Source: JBEKIK01 sp050013075 (GTDB lineage Bacteria; Planctomycetota; Planctomycetia; Pirellulales; Thermoguttaceae). From it: a DNA stretch of 41,083 nt. This document shows positions 1-7,436 of this stretch, one piece after another. The number at the start of each line of letters is the position of its first letter. Positions within the stretch are counted from its first letter, which is position 1. The stretch is taken from assembly GCA_050013075.1 (NCBI GenBank), contig JBEKFZ010000032.1, forward strand, positions 1 to 41,083, in the 5' to 3' direction. Below the pieces are notes generated by a model that worked only from the letters and a program-made list of their open reading frames with translations, made no database searches and was not told where the DNA came from. The position numbers and the translations under genes were made by a program.

Positions 1-759
1 GAAAACGGCGACTGCGGCGCGGCCTTTGTTGTCGATCATTACGCCGAACTCGGTGCCCATATCGACGAAACGGGCGTCGGGTGTGGCGATAGTGAATTGC
101 CGCGATTTTTCGGTGTCGGCCCGTGCCGTCAATTTTCCTTGGCTGAGAAAACCGGAGTTTGGCGAACCCACCGTAAAAGAGACCGGCCCTTCCAGCAGCA
201 CCACGGCCCCGTTGGTATAGGTGATTTGAACAATTCCTTTTTCGAGCTGCAATTGCTGGCTTGCCTGTAAAGGCATCATCTCCGTCGGCGGGGTAATTGT
301 CGGTGACCATTGGCAGTCTTTCGTGGCAGTTATTTGAGCAACAAAGATCGCTTGCTCCGATAAATTACCGGATTTGGGAATGGTCGACAAATATGAGATA
401 GCCAAAAGCGCCACGCCAAAGATCATAAAAATAAACATGAACGATAAAGGCAAATGTTGATTGAAAAACTCCGCATAATTCCCTAAAAAACCCAAGTTCG
501 GAGGGGGATTAGGCGGGCCCAGTAAAGAATCCAAGGATATCCCAGGACCTAAATCCATCGCAGTGTGCCGTTTGGCGCTTACCATCCACGAAATTTCGGC
601 GTTTATATTTATGAAGTCAATGTAAAACTCTTTTACGTTAAGATCGGTTTCAAGCAATAATTCCAACTCGTGCAGTTCCTGCTCTGAGATCGTGCCCTCG
701 GAGACAGCATTTGAAAGTGTCCAAATTCGAGGAATTGTATTTTGTGGAAATGGGATCAT
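1..759 (-). CDS. FecR-domain membrane protein (partial, C-terminus off the window)
   Basis: The first 253 residues are present; the gene runs off the left edge. The start ATG overlaps the sigma-factor stop by 4 nt (ATGA), indicating translational coupling. The N-terminal ~60 residues form a short acidic helical segment. One membrane segment lies at about residues 104-124 (LSFMFIFMIFGVALLAIS). A FecR-like extracytoplasmic domain follows, with the typical features LEKGIVQITYTNGAVVLLEG and a TPDARFVDMGTEFGV segment. In planctomycetes such proteins usually continue into a LamG/concanavalin-like domain; that part is not visible here. In the family, FecR proteins relay surface signals to a partner sigma factor; the coupling to the ECF gene supports that role, but whether it acts as anti-sigma is inference. 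Confidence 0.85.
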   Translation of the reverse strand, partial: MIPFPQNTIPRIWTLSNAVSEGTISEQELHELELLLETDLNVKEFYIDFININAEISWMVSAKRHTAMDLGPGISLDSLLGPPNPPPNLGFLGNYAEFFNQHLPLSFMFIFMIFGVALLAISYLSTIPKSGNLSEQAIFVAQITATKDCQWSPTITPPTEMMPLQASQQLQLEKGIVQITYTNGAVVLLEGPVSFTVGSPNSGFLSQGKLTARADTEKSRQFTIATPDARFVDMGTEFGVMIDNKGRAAVAVF

Positions 760-1304
760 AGAGAACCCTCCTCCGTAAGGGCGAATCGGATGCATTCCCA
801 AAGTTTAAGGCGAATCTGGCTTAAAGTGTTGTAGAGACTCCCGACTGGCCGCCCCATTTGTTTTGCTACTTCCTGTATACTATGGTTACCGTCGTAGCGG
901 AGTTTCAGTAATTCCCGGCTTTTCAAGGGAAGTTTTTCCAGGCAATTGATCAACAACATGGAATGGATTGTATGTAGTTCAGTGCGGTCGATGCGCATAT
1001 CCGAAAGCTCGGATAATAGTTTTTCATTAAAATAGAGGCGACTTCGGTTTTTGGTCCTCAAGAAGTTTTTCACTTTTAAAAAGGCAATACGACAAGCCCA
1101 GGTCATGAAATTCGTCCCCAATTGATACTCAAAATTCTTGTTCCAGAGGACAATATTTGTTTCCTGAAGAATGTCGTCCGCGTCCGACGAGTTAGGGACC
1201 AAAGAATAAATAAAACCGTATAATTTGCGCTGATTTTGGGTAAGCAACTCGACAAATACAGCGTTTCGATCACCCTTGATGTAATCCACCAGGAAATTCT
1301 CCAT
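756..1304 (-). CDS. ECF-type RNA polymerase sigma factor
   Basis: A 182-residue protein with the two sigma-70 regions of an extracytoplasmic-function factor. Region 2 is near residues 25-85 (SDADDILQETNIVLW, then FMTWACRIAFLKVKNFL). Region 4 is near 115-170 (LEKLPLKSRELLKLRY, SIQEVAKQMGRPVGSLYNTL as a helix-turn-helix). It resembles the planctomycete group of short sigma factors found next to FecR/LamG proteins. It probably directs RNA polymerase to a small regulon in response to its FecR partner. The upstream AT-rich stretch (about 1310-1400) likely holds its promoter, but I cannot pick a consensus. The ribosome binding site before the ATG is weak. Confidence 0.9.
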   Translation of the reverse strand: MENFLVDYIKGDRNAVFVELLTQNQRKLYGFIYSLVPNSSDADDILQETNIVLWNKNFEYQLGTNFMTWACRIAFLKVKNFLRTKNRSRLYFNEKLLSELSDMRIDRTELHTIHSMLLINCLEKLPLKSRELLKLRYDGNHSIQEVAKQMGRPVGSLYNTLSQIRLKLWECIRFALTEEGSL

Positions 1305-1505
1305 AGATTGTATTTGTCGCCTTTTTAATATTTATAATAAATAGGCATACTCCCGAACACCGGTTTATGTACTGGGAACATTAAACCTAATTAAATAAAT
1401 CCCAAAAATCTAAAAAAGTGTCTAAATCCGCAGGATTTTGGCTGGATTTCCGGGATCGACGAGACGCTCCCCACAATCAATGAAATTCCGAGAATTGCCC
1501 AACGG

Positions 1506-1676
1506 TCAAAGAGTCGCCATCACTTGCAAGGCGATGGCGGTGCGGCAGGCAAGGCGTTTTCGGCGACGACGGGCCTGGGCGTCAAGGGATTCCTCTTCCC
1601 GCTGCTCAAGCCAATGCTCGGGATGGGCCGCAACCCAACGGAAACGATGGTCGCCGCGTCCTTCGGCCGGCCGCAG
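1506..1676 (-). pseudogene. coding-like remnant rich in Arg/Glu
   Basis: Between the sigma factor and the IS66 fragment, the minus strand holds an open stretch of 57 codons with protein-like composition (HRFRWVAAHPEHWLEQ, then a basic RRRRKRLA run) ending in TGA. It has no convincing start codon and lies one frame off the IS66 TnpA remnant just upstream. I do not recognise it. The rest of 1305-1505 is AT-rich DNA with no gene. Confidence 0.25.
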
Positions 1677-1677
1677 C

Positions 1678-1913
1678 CTACAGGATCCGTCTCCAAGTGT
1701 AGAACGATGCCGTCAAGGCGCCTGCTTTCGCACGGAATCTTACGATGTTTTCGTTGCTCGCCCGTTGCCGATCCATCATCCCCTGCCAATACTGCTCCTG
1801 TTCTACCCTGCTGGTCTTCGCCATCGCTCGGTCCTCCGAATGCCTGGTAATAAATCCTACTCAGGCATTCAGCCTAACACGGCCTGTAAGGATGGCGATT
1901 TATTGGCGCTTAC
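1678..1913 (-). mobile_element. IS66-family 5' end fragment with truncated TnpA
   Basis: Reading the minus strand from 1913, the DNA begins GTAAGCGCC, the typical terminal sequence of IS66-family inverted repeats. About 90 nt further an ATG (1824) opens a 48-codon frame: start MAKTSRVEQEQYWQGMM, end GALTASFYTWRRIL. This is the N-terminal half of an IS66 accessory TnpA protein, which normally runs to about 100 residues. A TAG at 1678-1680 ends it and homology stops there. TnpB, the TnpC transposase and the second inverted repeat are absent, so this is an immobile relic. Confidence 0.6.
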
Positions 1914-2552
1914 GATGGTGGTTCTCTAGTAAGCATCCAGCGGAATGCGTCTTGTGCTCGGTGGTAAATGGGCCGAGAAGGTCTTGGCCGAACGCATTTC
2001 AGGAGTTAAACCATGAAGAAGCATAAAAACATTATGCAAGGAAAGAGCAATCCTTTTTAAGCCATTTTCGTCATTTTTGACAAATTTCTTATCCCTCAGC
2101 ACCAACCGCAGTACCATCTGTCAGTGGTGGGCTATTCCCTTAGATTTTGGATTTTTGTTCGGATTACGAACATGAACTCCTCAATTTGAGAAGTTGGGAA
2201 GTATAGCGGAAAGTCGGAAAGTCGGAAAAGCAGAAATTGGGTTTAATGGCTAACAACTGGTTGCAAAATTGTCGTTTGCAAGGAGTGGAACTTGTCAATT
2301 TCATTTCGCAACCCTCCTACTATCCTCGACCTTGTAGATCTCCACGTCCCACAACATGCATTCGGCAAACAGGCTCGGGTTTGTCTTGCTCCGCCGCTGT
2401 ACAGGCTGTTTCAGACAATCATGCTGGGTTATGCGAGTGACACAGGTGGTAAAGACCTGTTTATTGGCAGGCGTTGCAAATGATGGCGGTGGCGGGGAGA
2501 ATGCATTCGTTAAGCAAGAAATCACAATAAGGTATTCCAGGAAGGTGACATT
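1914..2552. other. region without a recognisable gene
   Basis: This 640-nt stretch separates the IS66 fragment from the RNB remnant. Short open frames occur on both strands but none shows a family signature or a good start. Around 2210-2232 an 8-nt motif (cggaaagt) is repeated. The stretch 2290-2483 has a 63-codon plus frame and an antisense frame of similar quality, so neither can be trusted. It is probably decayed DNA of the same mobile history as its flanks. Confidence 0.4.
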
Positions 2553-2994
2553 ATGATGGCTACAGACGACGGACAACACCGCTCCATCCTGCAAAGAATT
2601 GCCCATCGGGCGATGTTGGAAAGAGGACTTGTTCCAGATTTTCCACCCCAGGCGCTCACCGAACTCGACGGAATCCACGGGCCAGCGACGCAAGCTGAGG
2701 AATCGACCCGTGATCTCAGGAACCTTCTCTGGTGCTCCATCGACAATGATGATTCGCGTGATCTGGACCAGCTTACCGTTGCCGAAGCCATGCCCGACGG
2801 GGCCGCAAAGGTTCTTGTCGCCATTGCCGACGTTGACGCGGTCATCAAGAAGAGATCGGCACTTGACGATCATGCGCGGCAAAACACCACCTCGGTCTAC
2901 ACCGTTGCCGAGACGTTTCCGATGCTGCCCGAGAAACTCTCCACGGATCTTACCTCTCTTAATTATGAATCAGACCGCCTTGCCATCGTCATTG
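2553..2994 (+). pseudogene. truncated RNB-domain (RNase II family) exoribonuclease
   Basis: The first ~147 codons encode the start of an RNase II/R catalytic domain: MMATDDGQHRSILQRIA, then the Asp cluster IDNDDSRDLDQLTVAE that binds catalytic Mg2+, KVLVAIADVDAVI, and NYESDRLAIVI. Homology ends abruptly at about 2994; a whole RNB domain needs some 300 residues, so the enzyme cannot be active. The same frame stays open to 3431 but reads as out-of-frame sequence, because the neighbouring frame carries a membrane-protein tail from about 2998. A ribosome binding site (aggaaggtga) precedes the ATG. Best reading: a deletion joined the 5' part of an RNB gene to the 3' part of another gene. Confidence 0.65.
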
Positions 2995-3003
2995 GCCTGG
3001 GGA

Positions 3004-3318
3004 ATGTCACACTTAGCCACCATCCTGCCCGTCGCATTGCTGACGATCTCCTATTGCTGGTGTGCGAAACGATTTGGCGTCGGCAAGCGGTGGATGTTGG
3101 CGTCTTGCGGTGTGTTGGCCGTCATAGCCATGTTGTCTTTTCAGCGCGTCACGCTCTCCGACATGCCGGGAAACAGCCTGTTGACCTTCGGTTTAGGTCT
3201 TCCGCCCAGCCTTCCGCAATGCGTCCAATTGATCGTTCCACTTGCCATCGGCTTTTGGTTCGTGAGACGAACTCCAAAGCAGAACATCGACAACGAACGA
3301 TTGCGGATGGCGGCGTAA
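3004..3318 (+). pseudogene. C-terminal part of a membrane protein (or small 3-TM protein)
   Basis: In the frame one off the RNB remnant, residues resemble a genuine membrane-protein tail: three hydrophobic segments (ATILPVALLTISYCW, WMLASCGVLAVIAML, and VQLIVPLAIGFWFV) and a basic cytoplasmic end (RRTPKQNIDNERLRMAA). An ATG at 3004 could start a 104-residue protein, but the frame is open further upstream where the RNB gene lies, so a 5' truncation is more likely than a real small gene. Family not recognised. Confidence 0.4.
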
Positions 3319-3421
3319 GCGGTGGTTTTTTGCAAAAGTCGCACGGGCGCCGGGCTGCTGCTGGTTTTATTTCATCAATCGTTCGAATTCCGCAACATGG
3401 CCGCCGTTGTCTCATTCAGAA

Positions 3422-3461
3422 TGCAAGCTAGGGATTGACGGTTCGAGTCCGTTCGTCTCCA
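3422..3461 (+). tRNA. 3' half of tRNA-Ala (TGC), positions 34-73; probable attachment-site remnant
   Basis: The 40 nt map exactly onto tRNA positions 34-73: anticodon TGC, AA at 37-38, anticodon stem 3' strand GCTAG, 5-nt variable loop, T-stem GACGG/CCGTT with one G.U pair, T-loop TTCGAGT, acceptor 3' strand CGTCTCC and discriminator A. The acceptor has T at position 70, which would form the G3.U70 pair that identifies alanine. The 5' half (acceptor, D-arm, 5' anticodon stem) is absent: upstream bases do not pair and position 33 is A instead of T. No CCA is encoded; a T-run follows. Tyrosine-recombinase elements typically duplicate just this anticodon-to-3'-end segment of tRNA genes. Confidence 0.65.
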
Positions 3462-3490
3462 TTTTTCTGTAACCTGATACCTGCTCCCCC

Positions 3491-4558
3491 TTACGGTTCG
3501 CGGCTAACGGTACTGATGTTTGTATCCGCGGTGAGCTTTTTTTCCACCGAGGCGCTGGAACCCAAGAGTGCGTTTAAGCCCTTGCCGCGCAGGGCGGCGA
3601 GCGAGTCGGGCTTTTCTTGGAGATAGGCGTCCCAAAAAAGGGTTGAGGCGTCGCGGATCAGGGGTTGGAATCGGGCGTCTTTTCCAGTGTCCCGTTGCCG
3701 GAGATGTCCGGCGTAAATCATGTGATCGCCGCCGAAAAAAGTCGCCAAATACTGATCGGCGCCAGAGGTGTTGTCGAATGGTATGCGGCGCTGGTAGGCC
3801 TTTGTCGTGCCGATGACGCCGTTGTCTTCGGAACCGGTCATGTATAGGCAAGGCACGCTGATGTTTTTGTAGGTGATATCTAACGGCACCTGGCCCATGG
3901 GAACGGGCGGGCTCATGGCGATCACCGCGCGGATGCGATGGTCGGAGAAGATCATTTCGCCCGGCAACACCTGACCGGCCAGAGCTAAAACCGTTTCGGC
4001 GCCGAGGTCGCAGCCCGCCGCGCCTATGCGGTCAAAATCCAATCGCACGGCCAAGGAATCGCCGTCGCGTTTTAATCGATCGAGCTGATCCAGCGCGAAT
4101 CGCATATCCAGCGGGCGGTTTCGCATGGTCGCGGGATTCTCGTACGCTTCTTTCAAATGCTTTTTAGGCTGGACTTTGCCTCGCCACACGGCTTCGTCGC
4201 TGCCGGCATGTTCCACGAACACCGAAATATATCCGCGGCTTGCCCAATGTATGCCTAAATAGGCGCAATCTTCGCGCGTACGGCCCAGTCCGTGCGAAAA
4301 CAGCACCACGGGAAATGGCCCTTTGCCGGCGGCGGGATAGTAGATTTTTACCGGCACCTGGCGGGAGCGGCCGGCGTCGAACCATTGGAGTTCCACCGCC
4401 GTCACGGAGTTTTCACGCTCGCTCGATACGCTTTTTTCCGCCGGTTCAATCGAGATATCTTTAGCGTTATCTTCATTGGTCGCGGCCGACAACGTGTAGG
4501 CCAAGGCCGCGCATGCAACCCACACGTTCAATGTCCAAAGTAACTGTCGTGCTTTCAT
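3491..4558 (-). CDS. exported alpha/beta-hydrolase-like protein with Asp at the nucleophile position
   Basis: A 355-residue protein with an N-terminal signal peptide (about residues 1-25) and an alpha/beta-hydrolase fold resembling dienelactone hydrolase / PAF-acetylhydrolase-like proteins. PFPVVLFSHGLG gives the oxyanion-side HG motif; GSEDNGVIG and GGDHMIYAG supply the later acid and histidine regions. The nucleophile elbow, normally GHSFG in this group, reads GCDLG, so the catalytic Ser is Asp184. An Asp nucleophile is used by haloalkane dehalogenases and epoxide hydrolases, but here it could equally mean loss of activity. Substrate unknown. It stands alone with a clear ATG; downstream it nearly abuts the tRNA-Ala fragment. 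Confidence 0.8.
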   Translation of the reverse strand: MKARQLLWTLNVWVACAALAYTLSAATNEDNAKDISIEPAEKSVSSERENSVTAVELQWFDAGRSRQVPVKIYYPAAGKGPFPVVLFSHGLGRTREDCAYLGIHWASRGYISVFVEHAGSDEAVWRGKVQPKKHLKEAYENPATMRNRPLDMRFALDQLDRLKRDGDSLAVRLDFDRIGAAGCDLGAETVLALAGQVLPGEMIFSDHRIRAVIAMSPPVPMGQVPLDITYKNISVPCLYMTGSEDNGVIGTTKAYQRRIPFDNTSGADQYLATFFGGDHMIYAGHLRQRDTGKDARFQPLIRDASTLFWDAYLQEKPDSLAALRGKGLNALLGSSASVEKKLTADTNISTVSREP

Positions 4559-4572
4559 GGTGGAGTATCTTG

Positions 4573-4806
4573 TTTACGGTTTACAGTTCAAAGTTTTAAG
4601 TTATAAGTTTTAAGTTTTCGTACCGCCTTGTGCGTCCAATTTTTTCCACTATCCACTAACCACTAACCACTTTCCCTCATGCACTGATTTCGGCGGGGCA
4701 GGGGGGCAATGGCCGAAGAAATCAACCTGGGCCGATTCAGTTTGCCCAACCGGTTGGGCAAAGATTACCAAGGGAAGAGATTAGGGAATGGGGATTAGGG
4801 ATTGGG
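4573..4806 (+). repeat. intergenic heptamer-like tandem repeats (three short arrays)
   Basis: The 300-nt gap between the hydrolase and the nitroreductase has no gene. It holds three arrays of about 7-nt units: 4573-4620 (variants of cagttta and ttttaag), 4646-4675 (ccactaa), and 4779-4806 (gggatta/gggattg). The last one uses the same units found inside the resB 3' end (39501-39533). Confidence 0.7.
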
Positions 4807-4858
4807 CACTCTGGCGGGAACCGTAAAAGCCGGTTTTTTCGATCCATCCCGTTATCCG

Positions 4859-5614
4859 TTAAATTTTACCTACCGGCGCCAGGTAGATGACAAATTCCTC
4901 TTTGCCGTCCAGACGCAGGAGTTGATCGCACAACTGCTGATGATAGGCGGCCACGGCGCAGCACCCGGCATGGATGGCTTCGCAAGCCAGATATAGATTT
5001 TGGCAAACATGGCCGGCGTCCAGGGCAATCAATTTATGAGCGGCCAGGCCGTAACGCCATTCCATGCGCAAGGGGATAGTGGTCCAGATAAAGACCAAAG
5101 GGGCCTGGCCGACAAAAGTTTGCCCCAGTGTCGCCTGGACAAGTTTTTGTTCGATCTGTTTTTCAGAAAATTCAAAGAGCAATTGATGTTCGAACGGCAG
5201 ATAGCGATAAACCCCTTTTTCCAATCCGCTTATGTCAATCGCGGCGATATAAGTTTCCAAGGCGTGCCGGGCGCCGGCCGAAGGGACCGTGCGAAACGCC
5301 GCTCTGCGATCCAGCATTCGGCGAACGCCCTGGGTGGCCCAAAGCAGGAAAGCCAGTTCATCCAGCGTAATTGCCTGTTCGCGAAATAGCCGCCGACTTT
5401 GCCGATTGCGGATGGCCGTTTCCAGATCCGCGCCGGCGATGTTTTTCCATTTGCCCGGCGGAACCAGACTGATTCGTTTGGCGTCGGGCGGATAGGGCTT
5501 TTCCAACGGGGGCGGGTCCAGGCCGCGGTTTTGATCGGTTTGCTTTAGATCGATGGTTTGCCGAATCGTATCCTTCAAAAAGTAACGCGCCTGTTCTAGT
5601 GGCGATAATGTCAC
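4859..5614 (-). CDS. SagB/ThcOx-type nitroreductase-family oxidoreductase
   Basis: A 251-residue FMN-dependent nitroreductase-fold protein of the SagB/ThcOx branch. Visible features are the family opening AIRNRQSRRLFREQAITLDELAFLLWATQG (in two pieces near residues 67-96), PSAGARHALETY (FMN-contact loop) and the C-terminal LACEAIHAGCCAVAAYHQQ segment. In some systems SagB enzymes oxidise azolines in modified peptides; many stand-alone homologues have unknown substrates. No precursor peptide or cyclodehydratase gene is nearby, so a peptide-modifying role is not supported. The start is GTG (5614) with a GGAG box about 10 nt upstream. Confidence 0.8.
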   Translation of the reverse strand: MTLSPLEQARYFLKDTIRQTIDLKQTDQNRGLDPPPLEKPYPPDAKRISLVPPGKWKNIAGADLETAIRNRQSRRLFREQAITLDELAFLLWATQGVRRMLDRRAAFRTVPSAGARHALETYIAAIDISGLEKGVYRYLPFEHQLLFEFSEKQIEQKLVQATLGQTFVGQAPLVFIWTTIPLRMEWRYGLAAHKLIALDAGHVCQNLYLACEAIHAGCCAVAAYHQQLCDQLLRLDGKEEFVIYLAPVGKI

Positions 5615-5999
5615 GGCCTTGGGCTCCGGAATATTTTAGTTATCAGTTTTCAGTAATCAGTTTTCAGTAATCGTTTATTCCCCCAATAATTTTACTGTAT
5701 ACGAAAAGCAGGCTGCCCATGAAAAAGTTTTGAGATTTGATTTACAAGGACATTTCCTACATATTGCGAAGGGGCTAAGACCACCTTTATGGGGATATAA
5801 TTCCTTTCTTATTGACAGTCCATCCCAGGCCGACATGGCCCGGCTCCGAATATGAAACGTGGATTTTTCTAACTTGACTGGTGTGTTTCGTGTTTTCGTT
5901 ATTTCGGGCTTTCGTGTTTAAAAAGAGATTCTTATTCCTTTGACATTACATGGTTTTGCTGCAAAACGCTAAATAGCAACCAAAAAAATATTTTTCCGC
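5615..5999. other. gene-free stretch with an AT-rich 7-mer array
   Basis: There is no open frame of note on either strand. At 5637-5673 the motif cagttttcagtaat is tandemly repeated. The rest (5680-5999) is AT-rich leader DNA before the gntR promoter. Confidence 0.5.
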
Positions 6000-6027
6000 T
6001 TGACATGCATTATCAAATCTGTATACT
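6000..6027 (+). promoter_or_regulatory. sigma-70-type promoter of the gntR-ABC operon
   Basis: TTGACA at 6000-6005 and TATACT at 6022-6027, separated by 16 nt, lie 30 nt upstream of the gntR start codon. This is the best promoter match seen in the window. Confidence 0.75.
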
Positions 6028-6048
6028 GTATTATGTACCTAATACAGT
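6025..6048 (+). promoter_or_regulatory. palindromic operator overlapping the -10 box
   Basis: A perfect 9-bp inverted repeat, ACTGTATTA (6025-6033) and TAATACAGT (6040-6048), is separated by 6 nt. It overlaps the end of the -10 box and the presumed transcription start, where a repressor would block the polymerase. The regulator encoded right after it is the obvious ligand (inference). Confidence 0.7.
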
Positions 6049-6057
6049 GAGCGATTT

Positions 6058-6447
6058 ATGTTCCTACAAATTGATTTCCAAAATGGATTGCCGATTTACG
6101 AGCAGGTGGTCCGCCAAGTTAAATTCGCCATCGCCGGCGAGGATTTTAAGGAAGGCGAGCTGGTACCTTCTGTCCGGGAAATTGCCCGGGAGTTAGCGAT
6201 AAATCCAAACACCGTCGCCCGGGCTTTCCGCCAATTACAGACAGACGGGGTGCTTCAGTCGGTCCGCGGCACGGGCCTGGCGGTCGCCATTGGGGCGGCC
6301 CAGCGCTGCCGGAAGGATCGCGTGGAACTGATCCGAGCACGTTTGACGCAGGTCCTGTCAGAGGCCGTGCAAAGCAGGCTCGATCCTGATGAATTGCGTA
6401 CGATTGTGGAGCGGGAATTATCGGCCGTCGAACCTGGAAAGGCATAA
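6058..6447 (+). CDS. GntR-family transcriptional regulator, YtrA subfamily
   Basis: A 129-residue protein with the N-terminal winged helix-turn-helix of GntR regulators: GLPIYEQVVRQVKFAIA, LVPSVREIARELAINPNTVARAFRQL, then the wing GVLQSVRGTGLAV. The C-terminal part is only about 45 residues, helical, as in the YtrA subfamily, which lacks a large effector domain. YtrA-type regulators usually repress an ABC transporter operon they head, and this one is followed by exactly such genes. The palindrome over its own promoter suggests autorepression. The ATG lies only about 30 nt downstream of the -10 box, giving a short leader. Confidence 0.9.
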   Translation: MFLQIDFQNGLPIYEQVVRQVKFAIAGEDFKEGELVPSVREIARELAINPNTVARAFRQLQTDGVLQSVRGTGLAVAIGAAQRCRKDRVELIRARLTQVLSEAVQSRLDPDELRTIVERELSAVEPGKA

Positions 6448-6453
6448 ATGTCG

Positions 6454-6484
6454 GTTGGGGCGACAGTTCAACTGTCGCCCCAAC
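6454..6484 (+). repeat. perfect 15-bp inverted repeat between gntR and the ABC ATPase gene
   Basis: The arms GTTGGGGCGACAGTT (6454-6468) and its exact reverse complement (6470-6484) are separated by one base. There is no T-run, so it is not a standard terminator. It could stabilise or attenuate the message between the regulator and the transporter genes, or be a dispersed REP-like element. Confidence 0.7.
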
Positions 6485-6506
6485 ATGAGATAGAAAGGCA
6501 TAGTTT

Positions 6507-7436
6507 ATGGATCCGATCATCCGACTTAAAAATGTCACCAAACGTTTTGGCGCCGAGGTTGCGCTTAACGATGTTTCCTTTGAGGTGCCCAGCGGAGTGG
6601 TCTTTGCCCTTTTAGGCGAGAATGGAGCGGGAAAGACCACCGCCATCCGCATCATGCTGGGGCTTGCCGATGCGAACTCCGGCCGGGCCGAGGTCTTGGG
6701 CCTGCCCTCCGCCGCGCAAGGCATCCAGATCCGCCGGCGCGTGGGTTATGTGCCTGAGCGGCCAACTTTGTACGAGTGGATGACGGTCGACGAAATCGGT
6801 TGGTTCACCGCCGGATTTTACGGCAATGGATTCCTGCCCGAATATGAGCGGCTGACGGCCGGATTCTCTCTGCCGGGAAAGAAGAAGATTTCACATCTTT
6901 CAAAAGGCACTCGGGCCAAGGTTTTATTATCGCTGGCCTTGGCAAACCAGCCAGATTTGCTCATTCTCGACGAGCCGACCTCCGGATTGGACGCCATGGT
7001 GCGGCGCGAGTTTTTGGAAAGCATGGTCGATCGGGCGGCAGCCGGAAAGACGGTCTTTTTGTCGAGCCATCAGATTGCCGAGGTGGAACGGGTGGCCGAC
7101 ATCGTCGCCATACTGCGCAAGGGCAAACTGGTTTTAGTGGAACGGCTCGACGAACTGAAATCGCAAGTCCGCAAGCTGACCGTCACCATGAAGGACGGCG
7201 CAATGGATCTGCCCCAACTTCACGGCGAAATCCTAAGCCGTCGGCTGAAGCAGCGGCAGTGGCAGTTGATTGCCCGGGGCATTAGCGACGAGCAACTATC
7301 CGCGCTAAAGGGTCACGAGAGCGTCCGGGCGTTGGAGGTTGTTTCCACCAATTTGGAAGAAATTTTCATCGCCTACATGCAACAGGAAAACGGCGCGGCG
7401 GTGCAAACTGCCACCAAGGAGGATTCCGTACCATGA
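6507..7436 (+). CDS. ABC transporter ATP-binding protein
   Basis: A 309-residue ABC ATPase. Walker A is GENGAGKTT (about residues 37-45), the signature is LSKGT (131-135), Walker B is LLILDEP (151-157), and the switch His is in LSSHQIAEVERVAD. The ~80 residues after the ATPase core form the variable C-terminal extension common in drug/antibiotic and YtrB-type exporters. It should energise the permease encoded next, whose ATG overlaps its stop (ATGA, 7433-7436). The substrate is not predictable; YtrA-linked transporters are often induced by cell-wall-active compounds (family knowledge, not shown here). Confidence 0.92.
   Translation: MDPIIRLKNVTKRFGAEVALNDVSFEVPSGVVFALLGENGAGKTTAIRIMLGLADANSGRAEVLGLPSAAQGIQIRRRVGYVPERPTLYEWMTVDEIGWFTAGFYGNGFLPEYERLTAGFSLPGKKKISHLSKGTRAKVLLSLALANQPDLLILDEPTSGLDAMVRREFLESMVDRAAAGKTVFLSSHQIAEVERVADIVAILRKGKLVLVERLDELKSQVRKLTVTMKDGAMDLPQLHGEILSRRLKQRQWQLIARGISDEQLSALKGHESVRALEVVSTNLEEIFIAYMQQENGAAVQTATKEDSVP

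Noticed and set aside
2301..2882. 193-codon minus frame over the RNB remnant
   Set aside because: The opposite strand carries clear RNB motifs (DNDDSRDLDQL), so most of this frame is a shadow; its last part is not recognisable either.
3300..3461. tmRNA (ssrA) gene
   Set aside because: The 3' T-arm and acceptor would also fit tmRNA, but the anticodon TGC and the exact 40-nt spacing fit tRNA-Ala, and no tmRNA 5' end or tag-peptide frame is visible.
4859..5614. azoline-peptide biosynthesis cluster around the SagB-type gene
   Set aside because: No precursor peptide, YcaO or SagC-like gene occurs within the surrounding 6 kb.
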